A DNA stretch of 63,702 nucleotides from Treponema sp. (GTDB taxonomy: Bacteria; Spirochaetota; Spirochaetia; Treponematales; Breznakiellaceae), in contig JAISAQ010000051.1 in assembly GCA_031266775.1 (NCBI GenBank), positions 1-63,702 of the forward strand. The letters run 5' to 3'. The notes under the pieces are model-generated. The model did no database searches. It saw only the letters and a list, made by a program, of their open reading frames with translations, and had not been told where the DNA came from. Both the position numbers and the translations under genes were made by a program. Positions 1 to 8,743 of this stretch are shown in pieces (within the stretch, counting starts at the first letter, position 1; each line of letters starts with the position of its first letter).

Positions 1-2
1 TT

Positions 3-272
3 GAAGTTGCCGATTACCTCAAAACCGAAGAGGACATTCAGGAATACCTTGATGTAGTGCTTGAGGAAAAAGATTTTACATTCATTCCGGTTGCTCTTGC
101 GGATATTGCCCGTGCGAGAAAGGCTATGACCAGCGCGGCCAAGGCAGCCGGGGTCTCCAGAACCACGCTCTATCAGTCTCTCTCTACAGACGGACGCCCT
201 GCCTTTGAGACCGTTGCAAAAGTCGCGGATTCCCTCGGATATAAAATAAAGCTGGTTCCCAAATCTGTTTAA
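3..272 (+). CDS. Addiction-module antidote (HigA-like antitoxin), 5' end missing
   Basis: The reading frame is open from base 3 to a TAA at 270-272, so the start lies outside the window. The 89 visible residues begin EVADYLKTEEDIQEYLDVVL and then show a helix-turn-helix (AAKAAGVSRTTLYQSLS) followed by FETVAKVADSLGYKIKLVP. This is the layout of the family of putative addiction module antidote proteins that pair with RelE/HigB-type toxins. The toxin gene normally sits just upstream and would therefore be outside the window. An antitoxin next to a tRNA fragment suits the end of a mobile element. The family call is from recognition of the pattern; regulation by autorepression is inference. Confidence 0.75.
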   Translation, partial: EVADYLKTEEDIQEYLDVVLEEKDFTFIPVALADIARARKAMTSAAKAAGVSRTTLYQSLSTDGRPAFETVAKVADSLGYKIKLVPKSV

Positions 273-428
273 CTTGAAAAATTGTTTGAAATACTTGACT
301 ATTTAAAGTATCCGCATAGGGCCGCCCTCCCCTAGAAAGGCGCGGATCAAAATGAGTTTTTCCATGAGAAAAAAAGGGAAAAAATGGAATCAAGAAAAAA
401 TAATGTCTGTTTTTCCTGAAAAAAACGT
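273..428. other. Intergenic stretch, no gene seen
   Basis: AT-rich sequence with one weak inverted repeat (ATCCGC near 310 with GCGGAT near 345). I see no coding region or RNA gene here. It lies between the antitoxin gene and the promoter of the tRNA-like unit. Confidence 0.4.
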
Positions 429-457
429 TTGACTTGCCAACCTTTCTACAATATAAT
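429..457 (+). promoter_or_regulatory. Strong sigma-70 type promoter
   Basis: TTGACT at 429-434 and TATAAT at 452-457 with a 17-bp spacer. It would start transcription near 464 and drive the tRNA-like unit that ends at the terminator at 555-577. Confidence 0.7.
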
Positions 458-506
458 GTCTTGCATAATCCGTCTTGGACGGAGAAGGGATAAGCTAAAG
501 CCCGGT

Positions 507-548
507 CTTTTAAGGCGTGGGTCGATGGTTCGAATCCAGCGCGGCTCA
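507..548 (+). pseudogene. 3' half of a tRNA-Lys(TTT) gene
   Basis: From 507 the sequence follows a tRNA from the anticodon loop to the discriminator base: loop CTTTTAA (507-513), 3' anticodon strand GGCGT, variable GGGTC, T-arm GATGG-TTCGAAT-CCAGC (one A.G mismatch), acceptor GCGGCTC and A548. No matching GAGCCGC acceptor strand or D-arm is found upstream, so the 5' half is missing or replaced. The same cut point (anticodon loop onward, then terminator) is seen in the tRNA-Glu att copy at 57714-57754. The simplest reading is an attachment-site remnant; a transcribed tRNA-like RNA is also possible because promoter and terminator are present. Confidence 0.5.
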
Positions 549-554
549 GAAAAA

Positions 555-577
555 TCCTCCGTAACACGGAGGATTTT
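555..577 (+). terminator. Rho-independent terminator after the tRNA-Lys fragment
   Basis: Stem TCCTCCGT / ACGGAGGA with a short AAC loop followed by a run of T. It is typical of a tRNA gene terminator. Confidence 0.8.
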
Positions 578-611
578 TTTCGAACGAACGGCCGGGCCGC
601 CGGACAAGCCA

Positions 612-640
612 TTGCTTCCGGGATCGTATCACACTATACT
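612..640 (+). promoter_or_regulatory. Promoter of the GH13 gene
   Basis: TTGCTT at 612-617 and TATACT at 635-640, spacer 17 bp. The expected start point is about 2 nt before the ATG at 649, and no Shine-Dalgarno sequence is present, so the mRNA may be nearly leaderless. Confidence 0.55.
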
Positions 641-648
641 TTAGTATT

Positions 649-2331
649 ATGAATCCCAAAGAATGGTGGAAAGAAACGGTGGTCTATCAAATTTACCCCC
701 GCAGCTTTAAGGACAGCACCGGATCGGGCGTGGGCGATCTTAACGGCGTCACCGAAAAGCTCGATTATCTTGCGGAACTGGGCGCCGGCGTGATATGGCT
801 TTCGCCGGTGTACGAATCGCCCAATGTGGACAACGGCTACGACATCAGCGATTACCTGTCCATCATGAAAGAATTCGGGACCATGGCCGATTTCGACCGC
901 CTTCTTTCGGAAGCCCACAGGCGGAACATAAAAATCGTCATGGATCTGGTGGTAAACCACACTTCGGACCGGCATCCCTGGTTCATCGAATCCCGTTCAT
1001 CCAGGGACAACCCCAAACGCGGCTGGTACATCTGGCGGGACGGGTACAAAGGCCCCGATGGAAAGACGGGCGTTCCCAACAAACTGGAAAGCGTCTTTTC
1101 CGGCCCCGCCTGGAAGTACGATGAAAAAACCGGGCAGTACTACCTGCACCTGTTCGCCTCGGCACAGCCCGATCTTAACTGGGCCAACCTCGATGTGCGG
1201 AACGCCGTGTTCGATATAATGAACTGGTGGCTTGACAAGGGCATAGACGGCTTCCGCATGGATGTCATCGACGCCATACACAAGCCCGAATCGGCGGTGG
1301 CGGTATCGGGTAAAGACGCGGAAACCTGCTTCGGCAGTCCGGGCGTCCACGGCTACCTTAAAGAGATGCGCCGGAAGGTGCTTGCCGGCCGCGACATCAT
1401 GACCGTGGGGGAATGTTCAAGCGCCACCGTTAAAACCGCCCGGCTTTTCGCGGGAAGCGGCGGAAGCGAACTTAACATGGTGTTCCAGTTTGAACATACA
1501 TGGATAGATCACGACAAGCAGTTCGGCAAATGGCGGCCCCTTCCCTACAAGCTTTCCAGGCTGAAGGAGATCCTTTCGCGCTGGCAGACGGGCCTTTATA
1601 AAAAGGGATGGAACAGCCTTTACTGGGACAACCACGATCAGCCGCGGGCGGTATCACGCTTCGGCGACGACTCAACAGAGGAAAACCGCGTGCGAAGCGC
1701 GAAGATGCTCGCCGCGTGCCTGCACATGATGCAGGGAACCCCCTACATTTATCAGGGTGAAGAACTGGGAATGACCAACATGCCCATCAATTCCCTTGAC
1801 GGGCTTAACGACGTGGAGATCTTCAACGCGTACCGGGAACTGGTGGAAGAAAAAAAACTGCTTACCCGCGACGAGATCATGACCGGCATAAAAAAACTGG
1901 GCCGGGACAATGCCCGTACTCCCATGCAGTGGAACACATCGGCAAACGCGGGCTTTACCACGGGGAAACCCTGGATGAAGGTAAACCCGAACTACAAAAC
2001 CATCAACGCCGCTTCCCAGATACACGATCCCGAATCGGTGTTCAGCTTTTACAGGCGTCTTATCCGCCTGCGCAGGGAATATCCGGTTATCGTATACGGC
2101 GATTACAAGCTGCTCCTCCCTGGCGACGAAAAGCTCTTTGTGTACCGCCGCCGCCATGAAGGGAAAACCCTCTTTGTGCTCTGCAATTTTTCGGGGGAGA
2201 AAGCCGCCGCTCCGGCAATCCCCGAATTCAAAAAGGCGGAGAAGAGCGGAAAACTGCTGATTGCCAATTACAACGAAGACGGGCCCCGCGGCGGCATCCG
2301 GCCCTGGGAAACACGGGTGTATCTGACGTAA
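649..2331 (+). CDS. GH13 alpha-glucosidase (oligo-1,6-glucosidase type)
   Basis: A 560-residue alpha-amylase-superfamily enzyme without a signal peptide, so cytoplasmic. It opens with WWKETVVYQIYPRSFKDS, and the catalytic residues are visible: nucleophile D205 in GFRMDVID, acid/base E255 in TVGE, and D330 in DNHDQ. The region VVNHTSDRHPWF is also typical. Length and motifs fit GH13 subfamily 31 (oligo-1,6-glucosidase, trehalose-6-phosphate hydrolase, dextran glucosidase). The Val after the nucleophile is associated with alpha-1,6 cleavage in this subfamily, so isomaltose-like substrates are likely, but TreC-like activity cannot be excluded. It is a single gene, transcribed towards the convergent operon that ends at 2386. 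Confidence 0.88.
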   Translation: MNPKEWWKETVVYQIYPRSFKDSTGSGVGDLNGVTEKLDYLAELGAGVIWLSPVYESPNVDNGYDISDYLSIMKEFGTMADFDRLLSEAHRRNIKIVMDLVVNHTSDRHPWFIESRSSRDNPKRGWYIWRDGYKGPDGKTGVPNKLESVFSGPAWKYDEKTGQYYLHLFASAQPDLNWANLDVRNAVFDIMNWWLDKGIDGFRMDVIDAIHKPESAVAVSGKDAETCFGSPGVHGYLKEMRRKVLAGRDIMTVGECSSATVKTARLFAGSGGSELNMVFQFEHTWIDHDKQFGKWRPLPYKLSRLKEILSRWQTGLYKKGWNSLYWDNHDQPRAVSRFGDDSTEENRVRSAKMLAACLHMMQGTPYIYQGEELGMTNMPINSLDGLNDVEIFNAYRELVEEKKLLTRDEIMTGIKKLGRDNARTPMQWNTSANAGFTTGKPWMKVNPNYKTINAASQIHDPESVFSFYRRLIRLRREYPVIVYGDYKLLLPGDEKLFVYRRRHEGKTLFVLCNFSGEKAAAPAIPEFKKAEKSGKLLIANYNEDGPRGGIRPWETRVYLT

Positions 2332-2385
2332 AGCCGCGCGGCGCGCCGGGAAAGCGGATAACAGGCCGGGGTTTTTGAAGGCGTC

Positions 2386-3516
2386 CTAATACCTGAAGAG
2401 AAGCCCCACGTCCACCGCGTAGACCGGATTTATCCCGGGATCAAGTCCCAGTTCCCTGCCGTAAATGGAAAAGTCCAGCTTCATGAAGCTCAGATCGATG
2501 CCAAAACCCGCCGCCGGGAGGGCATCGGCTATACCGGCGCGGAGGCTGAATCTTTCCAGAATGACAAGCTCCGCCCCAAGGCTGACGTTAAGAATGGGGT
2601 TACGCGGAATGATGTCGAAATGATTCAAAAAATCCCGGTAATCGGCCAAAATCAGAAATTTGGAAACATAGCGATCAAGGAACGGAGTGCTGATGCGGTA
2701 GCTGAAACCCAGGCCAAGCCGGGAATCGACGGAGCCGTAGTAGCCGGGGCCAAGGGCGTTCCCGTTCCTGAAATCGTCATAGGAAGCGTAGGCGGTAACA
2801 AGGGCCGGTGAAAAGGCGTCAAAACAGGACAGCGCCGCGGTAAAATTTCCCCCGTAGGTGTATTTGACCCCAAGATCAAGCCCCAGTCCAAGAATGGTTT
2901 TAAAAGAAGCGGCGTTGTCAAATATAGAGCCGTCGAACACGAGCGAAGGATTCAGATCCAGCGTGTTCCGGAAAAAACCTTTGCCCAAAAAACCGGCGTC
3001 AAGGACGTGTTTTTCCCTTTCCAGCACCCTGACGGAATAGCCGGCCACAAAAAAGGCCTCCCCCGAAATATCAAGTGAAATCCCCGAGCTCACCGCCGCG
3101 TTGCCCGTGAAACGGTTAAAAACCCCAAGCCCCAGCCCCCGGCCAACCCATCCCAGGGCAAGGGGCCCCCCGGCGTCAATTCCCGCGCTCAGCTTCAGAT
3201 CTTTAAGGCTGCCCTTGTTAACCGCCAAATCAAGAATTTCAAAAACGGGCCCGTACATGCTCACGGTTAGTTCCGAAATACTGAATTGATTTTCCACCCC
3301 GACAAAGGAAGCGGGATTGGTAAAAAGCGAATAAAAATCATCGCCAAGCGCCGCGTGTATTCCCCCCATGCCGGAAAAACGGGCCTGGGGCATAACGAAG
3401 GGCGCCACGGTTTCACCGGGAAGAAAAGCGCCTTTTAGGACCAACAGAACCATGAAAAACAGAGACCGCATATTCCGGCTCACTATCATACTCCTATGCC
3501 CCCGGGAAACGTTCAT
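2386..3516 (-). CDS. Outer-membrane beta-barrel protein, FadL/UPF0164-like
   Basis: A 376-residue protein with an N-terminal export signal (hydrophobic stretch SLFFMVLLVLKGAFL, residues about 18-33) followed by many alternating hydrophobic strands. The segment FSGMGGIHAALGDDFYSLFTNP resembles the start of FadL-like barrels and of the UPF0164 proteins of treponemes. It ends in an aromatic residue preceded by alternating residues (VDVGLLFRY), the usual terminal strand of an outer-membrane barrel. The start overlaps the upstream lipoprotein gene by ATGA. The role is unknown; transport of hydrophobic compounds is a family-based guess. It is the last gene of the operon that runs from 6696. Confidence 0.6.
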   Translation of the reverse strand: MNVSRGHRSMIVSRNMRSLFFMVLLVLKGAFLPGETVAPFVMPQARFSGMGGIHAALGDDFYSLFTNPASFVGVENQFSISELTVSMYGPVFEILDLAVNKGSLKDLKLSAGIDAGGPLALGWVGRGLGLGVFNRFTGNAAVSSGISLDISGEAFFVAGYSVRVLEREKHVLDAGFLGKGFFRNTLDLNPSLVFDGSIFDNAASFKTILGLGLDLGVKYTYGGNFTAALSCFDAFSPALVTAYASYDDFRNGNALGPGYYGSVDSRLGLGFSYRISTPFLDRYVSKFLILADYRDFLNHFDIIPRNPILNVSLGAELVILERFSLRAGIADALPAAGFGIDLSFMKLDFSIYGRELGLDPGINPVYAVDVGLLFRY

Positions 3517-4265
3517 TTAACCAGGTTCAAATTGCCGAAGAAATCACCCATGACGCCAAGCGTGTCCCCTCCCTTGTCCATCGCCGCCTGCGCCAGCGCT
3601 TCCGCCAGGGGAGAGGCGCCGGGAGAGGCGTAGCCGCTTACATACGAGGCGCTGTTCCCGCTCCGCGCGGCGTCGTCGGCAAAGAGCACCGCTGCGGACA
3701 TTGCGAGGTAATAGGGATCTGAGACGGCGAGAAAGGTGTCGAATTCGGAATTTCCCGGAAGAAAAACGGCCGGCAGTATCCCCCTCAGCGCCCAGGCCGT
3801 CTGCGGAAGGTTCTTTAAGTCGCCTATAATGAGGTTGAACAGCCCCGCGGCGTTACCGGAGTCTACTTCGGTATCTTCATCAATATGGTTCAGCACCGCC
3901 CTGGCCGGCGCGGCCGCGTTTACGGCGGCCCTGAGGGCGGCCGCCTGCAAAACGGCCTTCTCCCCGCCCAGAGCGGCGGCCGCCGGTTCCCGTATCCGGT
4001 TCAAAATCGCAAGGGAAAGAGAGGGATCACCGGCCGCTTTGTCGATAAGGCTGTTCACATTACCTGCGGTAACCGCCGGAACCAGCGACGCCGGGTCCCG
4101 CTGCGCCCAGGAAGCAAGGGATGTGGAAAAAAAACCGGTACAGGAAGAAAACAGCGCCAGAACCGCCGCCGGTATGAGAACCGACGTTTTCACAGGCAGC
4201 GCATCCAAAATCCGGCGTTTGAGAGCCGCCCCGCGTATTTTTTCTTTCTTCATAGAATCTATCAT
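3513..4265 (-). CDS. Putative lipoprotein of unknown function
   Basis: 250 residues. The N terminus is basic, then hydrophobic, and reaches LALFSSC, a spirochaete-style lipobox with the modified Cys near residue 42. The mature part is rich in Ala and helical, with no recognised domain. The start overlaps the end of mtaB by ATGA; M5 (4253) is an alternative start that gives a shorter n-region. Its own stop overlaps the barrel gene, so the two are likely translationally coupled and may act together at the envelope. Confidence 0.6.
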   Translation of the reverse strand: MIDSMKKEKIRGAALKRRILDALPVKTSVLIPAAVLALFSSCTGFFSTSLASWAQRDPASLVPAVTAGNVNSLIDKAAGDPSLSLAILNRIREPAAAALGGEKAVLQAAALRAAVNAAAPARAVLNHIDEDTEVDSGNAAGLFNLIIGDLKNLPQTAWALRGILPAVFLPGNSEFDTFLAVSDPYYLAMSAAVLFADDAARSGNSASYVSGYASPGASPLAEALAQAAMDKGGDTLGVMGDFFGNLNLVK

Positions 4266-5641
4266 ACCTTCTTTACCGCCATTCCGTCAAAACCTGTCAT
4301 TCCGCACGTTTCGGGAAGTCCCGTGACACGGCAGAGGAGGGACGCGCCCGGCGTTTCCTTCTTCTCTTCGGAGAGAAGAACAAGTTTCAAATAATTATCG
4401 GACGTTACCCGCATAAAACGGGAATTTTTTTTGTTTTCTTCTACAACCGCCTCCACGTCCCTGTTTATCCAGCGCCTCACATAGTCCTGTTTGTGCCGCC
4501 GCGCCATCGCAGCCAGAATATCCACCCTTGCCCCGGCGTCCCGCTCGCTGACCCTCCGGCCATAGGACCATGCCTTTGTGCCGGGTCTGGGGGAAAAGGG
4601 AAAGGCGTGTATCCAGGCAAAACGGAGCTTTTCGCACAGCCCGGCGGTCTTTTCAAATTCGGCGCGGGTTTCGCCGGGAAAGCCGGTAATAATGTCGCAG
4701 GCCAAAAAAGGATCGTCCTTTACCGAGCGGAGCCGGGCGGCGGCGGCCTCGACCTCGCGGGGACCGTAGGGGCGGCCCATGCTTTCAAGAATGTCGGCGC
4801 TTCCGGACTGAACGGAAAGGTGAAAATGGGGCCTTATCCTGGGATGCTCAAGGACGCGGATAAAATCGCCGTCCACCGTTTCAGGTTCAAGGGATGAAAG
4901 GCGAAGCCGTATGGTTTGTGTTTTTGAAAGGAGATAGCCGATGAGGCCGGCAAGGGAGATTGCCGCACCCGAAGGATCTTTTCCCCGGTACTGGCTGATA
5001 TTTACCCCGGTCAGCACCGCCTCGGCCATTCCCCGCTCTTCCATGGCGGCGAGGGCCGCAAGGGCCTCCGCCGCGTCAAGACTTGCACAGGGCCCCCTCG
5101 CCGCGCTTACCCGGCAGTAGGCGCAGCGCCGGTCGCAGCCGTCCTGTATTTTAAGAAAACCCCGCGAGTGAAAGGAAAAGGTATCGGGGGCAAAGCGGAA
5201 ACGGCCGCCGGGACCGGAAGCGGAAAGCGCGCGGCTCCATCCGGCAACCGCCTCCGTAATGCCCGCCGCGTCCTCTGCCTGGGCGGCAAGGCGCGGCAAG
5301 TCAAGCAGGGCGTCTTTCCTGTCGCCGGGAATCACGAAAAGGCGGCCCGGCGTCCCGGCGGATGAAGCCTCCAGTTCCCCAAGAGCGGCGCCCTCAAGCT
5401 GTGCGTAACAGCCGGTAACGATAAGGGGAGGCCGGGGATGATCCCGCAAGAGCCCGCGTATTACGCGCCGGGCCTTTTGTTCGGCCTTTGAGGTAACCGT
5501 ACAGGTATTCACGGCAAGGATGTCGGCCCCCGAAGGATCGTCCAGGATCGTAAAACCGTGCAGGCGGAAGGCGGCGGCAGCGGCCTCGCTTTCAAGCTGG
5601 TTGAGCTTGCAGCCCAGGGTGTAAATATAGAAAGAAGGCAT
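4262..5641 (-). CDS. mtaB: tRNA t6A37 methylthiotransferase MtaB
   Basis: 459 residues. It adds a methylthio group to N6-threonylcarbamoyladenosine at position 37 of tRNAs, using two iron-sulfur clusters. The UPF0004 domain has its three cysteines (C11 in TLGCKLNQ, C47 in NTCTV, C78 in VTGCYAQ). The radical-SAM cluster is C169, C173, C176 in CDRRCAYC, and a TRAM-like C-terminal region follows. The CKLNQLE start separates it from MiaB (CQMN), which is present elsewhere in this window at 36932-38308. It ends by ATGA overlap with the lipoprotein gene and follows the TPR gene after 3 bases. Confidence 0.92.
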   Translation of the reverse strand: MPSFYIYTLGCKLNQLESEAAAAAFRLHGFTILDDPSGADILAVNTCTVTSKAEQKARRVIRGLLRDHPRPPLIVTGCYAQLEGAALGELEASSAGTPGRLFVIPGDRKDALLDLPRLAAQAEDAAGITEAVAGWSRALSASGPGGRFRFAPDTFSFHSRGFLKIQDGCDRRCAYCRVSAARGPCASLDAAEALAALAAMEERGMAEAVLTGVNISQYRGKDPSGAAISLAGLIGYLLSKTQTIRLRLSSLEPETVDGDFIRVLEHPRIRPHFHLSVQSGSADILESMGRPYGPREVEAAAARLRSVKDDPFLACDIITGFPGETRAEFEKTAGLCEKLRFAWIHAFPFSPRPGTKAWSYGRRVSERDAGARVDILAAMARRHKQDYVRRWINRDVEAVVEENKKNSRFMRVTSDNYLKLVLLSEEKKETPGASLLCRVTGLPETCGMTGFDGMAVKKV

Positions 5642-5644
5642 GTC

Positions 5645-6334
5645 CTAGCGGTTTCCCAGCGCCTGCCGTGCCCGGTCAAGGCCCCGGCGGGCGTCGGCGA
5701 GCTGTGAATTGAGGTTAAGCGCCCGCTCATAGGCGGTAACAGCTTCGGCAAGATCGCCGGCGTTTTCCCTGGCGTACGCAAGCCTTGTCCACCAGGCGGC
5801 GTTCCCCGGCACCCAGTGGACCGCCGTAGAAAGGGCAATGTCGGCGTGCCTGAAACGGCCCAGCCGTATATAAATTTCCCCAATAAAATAATAGACCATC
5901 TCTATACGCGCACCTTCGGGAGCCAGGTTGACATACTCCTGAAAGTACTGTAGCGCCTCCGCGTTTCTTCCCTGGTAATAGTTAATTTCCCCAAGGATTT
6001 CGACGATCCTCGCATCATAACGGCTGAGGTTCATCCCCGTGCGGGCGTAATTCATCGCTTCCTCATACCGGTTAAGCCTGAGAAGACTCCAGCATATTAC
6101 CACATGGGCTTCCAGATTGTTCCGGCTGGCGGCAATTTCGTTTCTGCAGATCGCCGCCGCCTGTTCATAATTGCCGTTACGGTACTCCGCCAGCGCGTCG
6201 GGCCTTGTCTGGGAAAAGACAGGCGAAAACCGGCAGAGCAGCGGAAGGAAAAAACCCGCCTGAAGCAGACGCTTTAGCGTCCGCTTCAACGCCCGCTTTG
6301 TACCGGGGCTTCTTCCGGCGTACAGCGCGGTCAT
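5645..6334 (-). CDS. Exported TPR-repeat protein
   Basis: 229 residues from the ATG at 6334, which overlaps the bactofilin stop by ATGA; an upstream ATG at 6364 is possible but would overlap by 34 bases. A basic N terminus and a hydrophobic segment (LLQAGFFLPLLC) ending near VFSQ predict export. The rest is tetratricopeptide repeats, e.g. ALAEYRNGNYEQAAAICRNE and AEAVTAYERALNLNSQLADA. TPR proteins bind partners; the neighbours (bactofilin, barrel, lipoprotein) suggest an envelope or cell-shape role, which is inference. Confidence 0.7.
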   Translation of the reverse strand: MTALYAGRSPGTKRALKRTLKRLLQAGFFLPLLCRFSPVFSQTRPDALAEYRNGNYEQAAAICRNEIAASRNNLEAHVVICWSLLRLNRYEEAMNYARTGMNLSRYDARIVEILGEINYYQGRNAEALQYFQEYVNLAPEGARIEMVYYFIGEIYIRLGRFRHADIALSTAVHWVPGNAAWWTRLAYARENAGDLAEAVTAYERALNLNSQLADARRGLDRARQALGNR

Positions 6335-6696
6335 GGCCTTGCGTTTTTTCCGGTCATGGTACACTGCCCGTTGAAGGTACAGCCGGTTTCCATGTTGATC
6401 TCCGGGGCGGTAACGTTCCCTATGAGCGTGCCCGTCACGGTAACATCCACCTTTTCGCTTGCCGTCACGTTCCCCTTTACCTGTCCCCGTATGATCACCC
6501 TTGAAGCGGTGATATGGGCCTCCACCACCGCCTCTTCGTCTATCACCAGAAAGCCCCTGGCGTTGATCTCCCCGGATACCTTTCCCCGGATAAGAAAGGA
6601 TTTCTCGAAATTCAGCGTCCCGGAGAAAAAAATATCCGGCGACAGTATGGTATCGAAGTCGTCATCCTCAAGAACATCGTTATGAACGTCGGTCAT
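6331..6696 (-). CDS. Bactofilin family cytoskeletal protein
   Basis: 121 residues with the bactofilin (DUF583) core: a right-handed beta-helix made of short strands rich in G, V and I, as in FLIRGKVSGEINARGFLVID and RVIIRGQVKGNVTAS. The N-terminal tail is acidic and disordered, and the C-terminal tail is short. Bactofilins polymerise without nucleotides and scaffold wall or shape machinery at the membrane. It is the first gene of a minus-strand operon reaching to 2386, overlapping the TPR gene by ATGA. Confidence 0.85.
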   Translation of the reverse strand: MTDVHNDVLEDDDFDTILSPDIFFSGTLNFEKSFLIRGKVSGEINARGFLVIDEEAVVEAHITASRVIIRGQVKGNVTASEKVDVTVTGTLIGNVTAPEINMETGCTFNGQCTMTGKNARP

Positions 6697-6907
6697 TGTT
6701 CAAATTTAGCCTTCCCCGCAAAACCCGTCAAGGGCGTTGGCCCTTATATTCTTCGGCAAAGGATTCTTTCACGGCTTCCCTGACAACCTGCCCTATGCTG
6801 GCGATACCGGGATTGCGATTCTCTACCCGGATGAAAGTATGCTTGTTTCAAATTTTAAAAATATCTTAATGAACGGGACGTATCTCCCGGACGAATAACA
6901 ACGGGCA

Positions 6908-7525
6908 TTAGCCTGAAAATACGTCGTTTAAATTGATCGAAAGCCCTTCAAGAACCGCCGAGGGAAGAGCGGCTTCTGAAGCGTAGACCGTTCCCGTACA
7001 GGCGCCATTTTGCAGCACAAAGGACTGCACGGTTTTTGACGCGGGCGCCACAACCCAGTATTCCCGGACACCGGCCTTCATGTAGAGGTTGAATTTACGG
7101 ACCATTTCTTCGGCGATGTTTGAGGGGGAAAGGATCTCCACCACCAGATCCGGCGCGCCCCGGCAGCCTTCGGGGCCCCGCTTTGATTCGTCGCAGATCA
7201 CGGAAAGGTCCGGCTGGACCACGGTGTCGTCGCTTTCGTCCTCCGCGTAGAAAAGCCGCACGTCGTAAGGGGCCGGACGCAGCTTGCAGGGTTTGCCGCG
7301 TAAATAGTTTGCCATCTGCCGGGCCAATTCGACTAAAATTGCCTGGTGAAAATCGTTAGGGGCCGCCATGGCGCAGGCCACCCCTTCGATAAGCTCAAAC
7401 CGTTCGCCTTCCTTCAGTTCCCAGGCCTTGTAATCGGCATAGGTAAAGGGGCGGTCTTCATCGAATAGTCTTCTTGCCGCATCACTCATGGGGTAAGTAT
7501 AAACCGGAACAGGGGCGATTGCCAT
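6908..7525 (-). CDS. Uma2-family (DUF820) PD-(D/E)XK nuclease-like protein
   Basis: 205 residues with the family order: FTYADYKAWELKEGERFELIEGVA, then VVQPDLSVICD, GAPDLVVEILSPSN and KFNLYMKAGVREYWVV. The conserved D and E fit the PD-(D/E)XK nuclease core. Proteins of this family are common in cyanobacteria and host-associated bacteria, often in many copies, and their function is unsettled. The first ATG (7525) has an AGGTAAG just upstream; M13 (7489) is the alternative. It stands alone between the bactofilin operon and pta. Confidence 0.8.
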   Translation of the reverse strand: MAIAPVPVYTYPMSDAARRLFDEDRPFTYADYKAWELKEGERFELIEGVACAMAAPNDFHQAILVELARQMANYLRGKPCKLRPAPYDVRLFYAEDESDDTVVQPDLSVICDESKRGPEGCRGAPDLVVEILSPSNIAEEMVRKFNLYMKAGVREYWVVAPASKTVQSFVLQNGACTGTVYASEAALPSAVLEGLSINLNDVFSG

Positions 7526-7619
7526 AGATACTTACCTGTGGCGGCGGACGCGGCAAACTGCCCTTGCGCCGGAAAGGGTAAGGGGGTATGCTTACATGGT
7601 TTTGTTTGAAATTCGCACA

Positions 7620-7690
7620 CGATTCAGACGCAAGGCTGAATCGTCCGATTCAACCGCAAGGTTTAACCGTCCGGTCCGGCCGCAAGAACC
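7620..7690. repeat. Imperfect 26-bp tandem repeat upstream of pta
   Basis: Two full units (7620-7645 and 7646-7671), each starting CGATTCA, with a central CGCAAGG and ending CCGTC or TCGTC, plus a diverged partial third unit (7672-7690). The array ends directly before the pta ribosome-binding site. Confidence 0.6.
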
Positions 7691-7702
7691 AAGGAGAAAA
7701 AA

Positions 7703-8701
7703 ATGGACTTTGTAAAAGAAATGAGGGAAAAAGCCAGAAAGATGGGAAAGCGGCTCGTGCTTCCTGAAGGAACGGAAAGCCGCACCGTCAGGGCCGCGAG
7801 GATCATCGCCGATGAAAAACTCGCCTCCTCCGTTACCCTTTTGGGAAAGGAAGCGGCGGTGCGGGAAACGGCCAAAAAGGAAGGGGTCGGCCTTTCCGGC
7901 ATAACGGTTACCGATCCTGAGCTTTCCCCCCTGTTTGAAAAATATTCAGGCGAATACCATGAACTGCGCAAACACAAGGGAATGACGGCGGAACAGGCCG
8001 CCATTGACATGCGGGCCCCCCTCCGCTGGGGCGCCATGATGGTGCATCTTGGCGACGCGGACGCCATGGTGGGCGGGGCGGAAAACACCACCGCCGACGT
8101 GCTGCGGGCGGGGCTTGCCATCATCGGCACGGTGCCCGGCTCAAAGACCGCCTCCTCCTGCTTCGTAATGCAGACGAGGGACGCTTCCTGGGGAAAAGAC
8201 GGCGCGCTCATCTTTTCGGACTGCGCGGTAGTGCCCGATCCGACGGCAGAACAGCTCGCCGAAATCGCCGTCAGCGCGGCGCAGTCGTGCAGGGAATTCC
8301 TCGGCGCCGAACCGGCCGTCGCCCTGCTTTCGTTTTCCACCAGGGGCTCAGGCGGGGATCACCCCGGCGTGCAGAAAGTAAGGGCCGCTCTGGATCTGGT
8401 CAGGGCAAAGACGCCGGATCTCCTCATAGACGGAGAGCTTCAGGCGGATGCCGCGCTGGTTCCGGAAGTCACCGACAAAAAGGCCCCCGGAAGTCCGGTA
8501 AGAGGCAGGGTGAACACTCTTGTCTTCCCCGACCTTGGGGCGGGCAACATAGGGTACAAACTGGTTCAGCGGCTGGGCGGAGCGGAGGCCTTTGGCCCCT
8601 TCCTCCAGGGATTCGCCAAACCGTTAAGCGATCTTTCGCGGGGAGCGTCGGTAGACGACATCGTGGTAACCTGCGCGGTTACCCTTTCACGGGCAAAATA
8701 A
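7703..8701 (+). CDS. pta: Phosphate acetyltransferase
   Basis: 332 residues, the length of the short Pta class. It interconverts acetyl-CoA and acetyl phosphate in the cytoplasm and, with acetate kinase, makes ATP in fermenting spirochaetes. Family signatures are visible: [16 protein letters not shown] near the N terminus, [32 protein letters not shown], and the C-terminal [25 protein letters not shown] lies 7 bases before the ATG. No ackA is next to it; the next gene is a TPR protein. Confidence 0.95.
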   Translation: MDFVKEMREKARKMGKRLVLPEGTESRTVRAARIIADEKLASSVTLLGKEAAVRETAKKEGVGLSGITVTDPELSPLFEKYSGEYHELRKHKGMTAEQAAIDMRAPLRWGAMMVHLGDADAMVGGAENTTADVLRAGLAIIGTVPGSKTASSCFVMQTRDASWGKDGALIFSDCAVVPDPTAEQLAEIAVSAAQSCREFLGAEPAVALLSFSTRGSGGDHPGVQKVRAALDLVRAKTPDLLIDGELQADAALVPEVTDKKAPGSPVRGRVNTLVFPDLGAGNIGYKLVQRLGGAEAFGPFLQGFAKPLSDLSRGASVDDIVVTCAVTLSRAK

Positions 8702-8743
8702 CTTCCGAATTTCCCGGGTCCGGTTAAAAAAGGGAAGCGTGTC

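Noticed and set aside
6715-6898. Possible antitoxin-like remnant (IASIGQVVREAVKESFAEEY on the minus strand)
   Set aside because: The frame has no start codon and is preceded by a stop; too short to call even as a pseudogene.
7620-7690. CRISPR-like spacing of the repeats before pta
   Set aside because: Units are contiguous without spacers, only two to three copies, and no cas genes are in the window.
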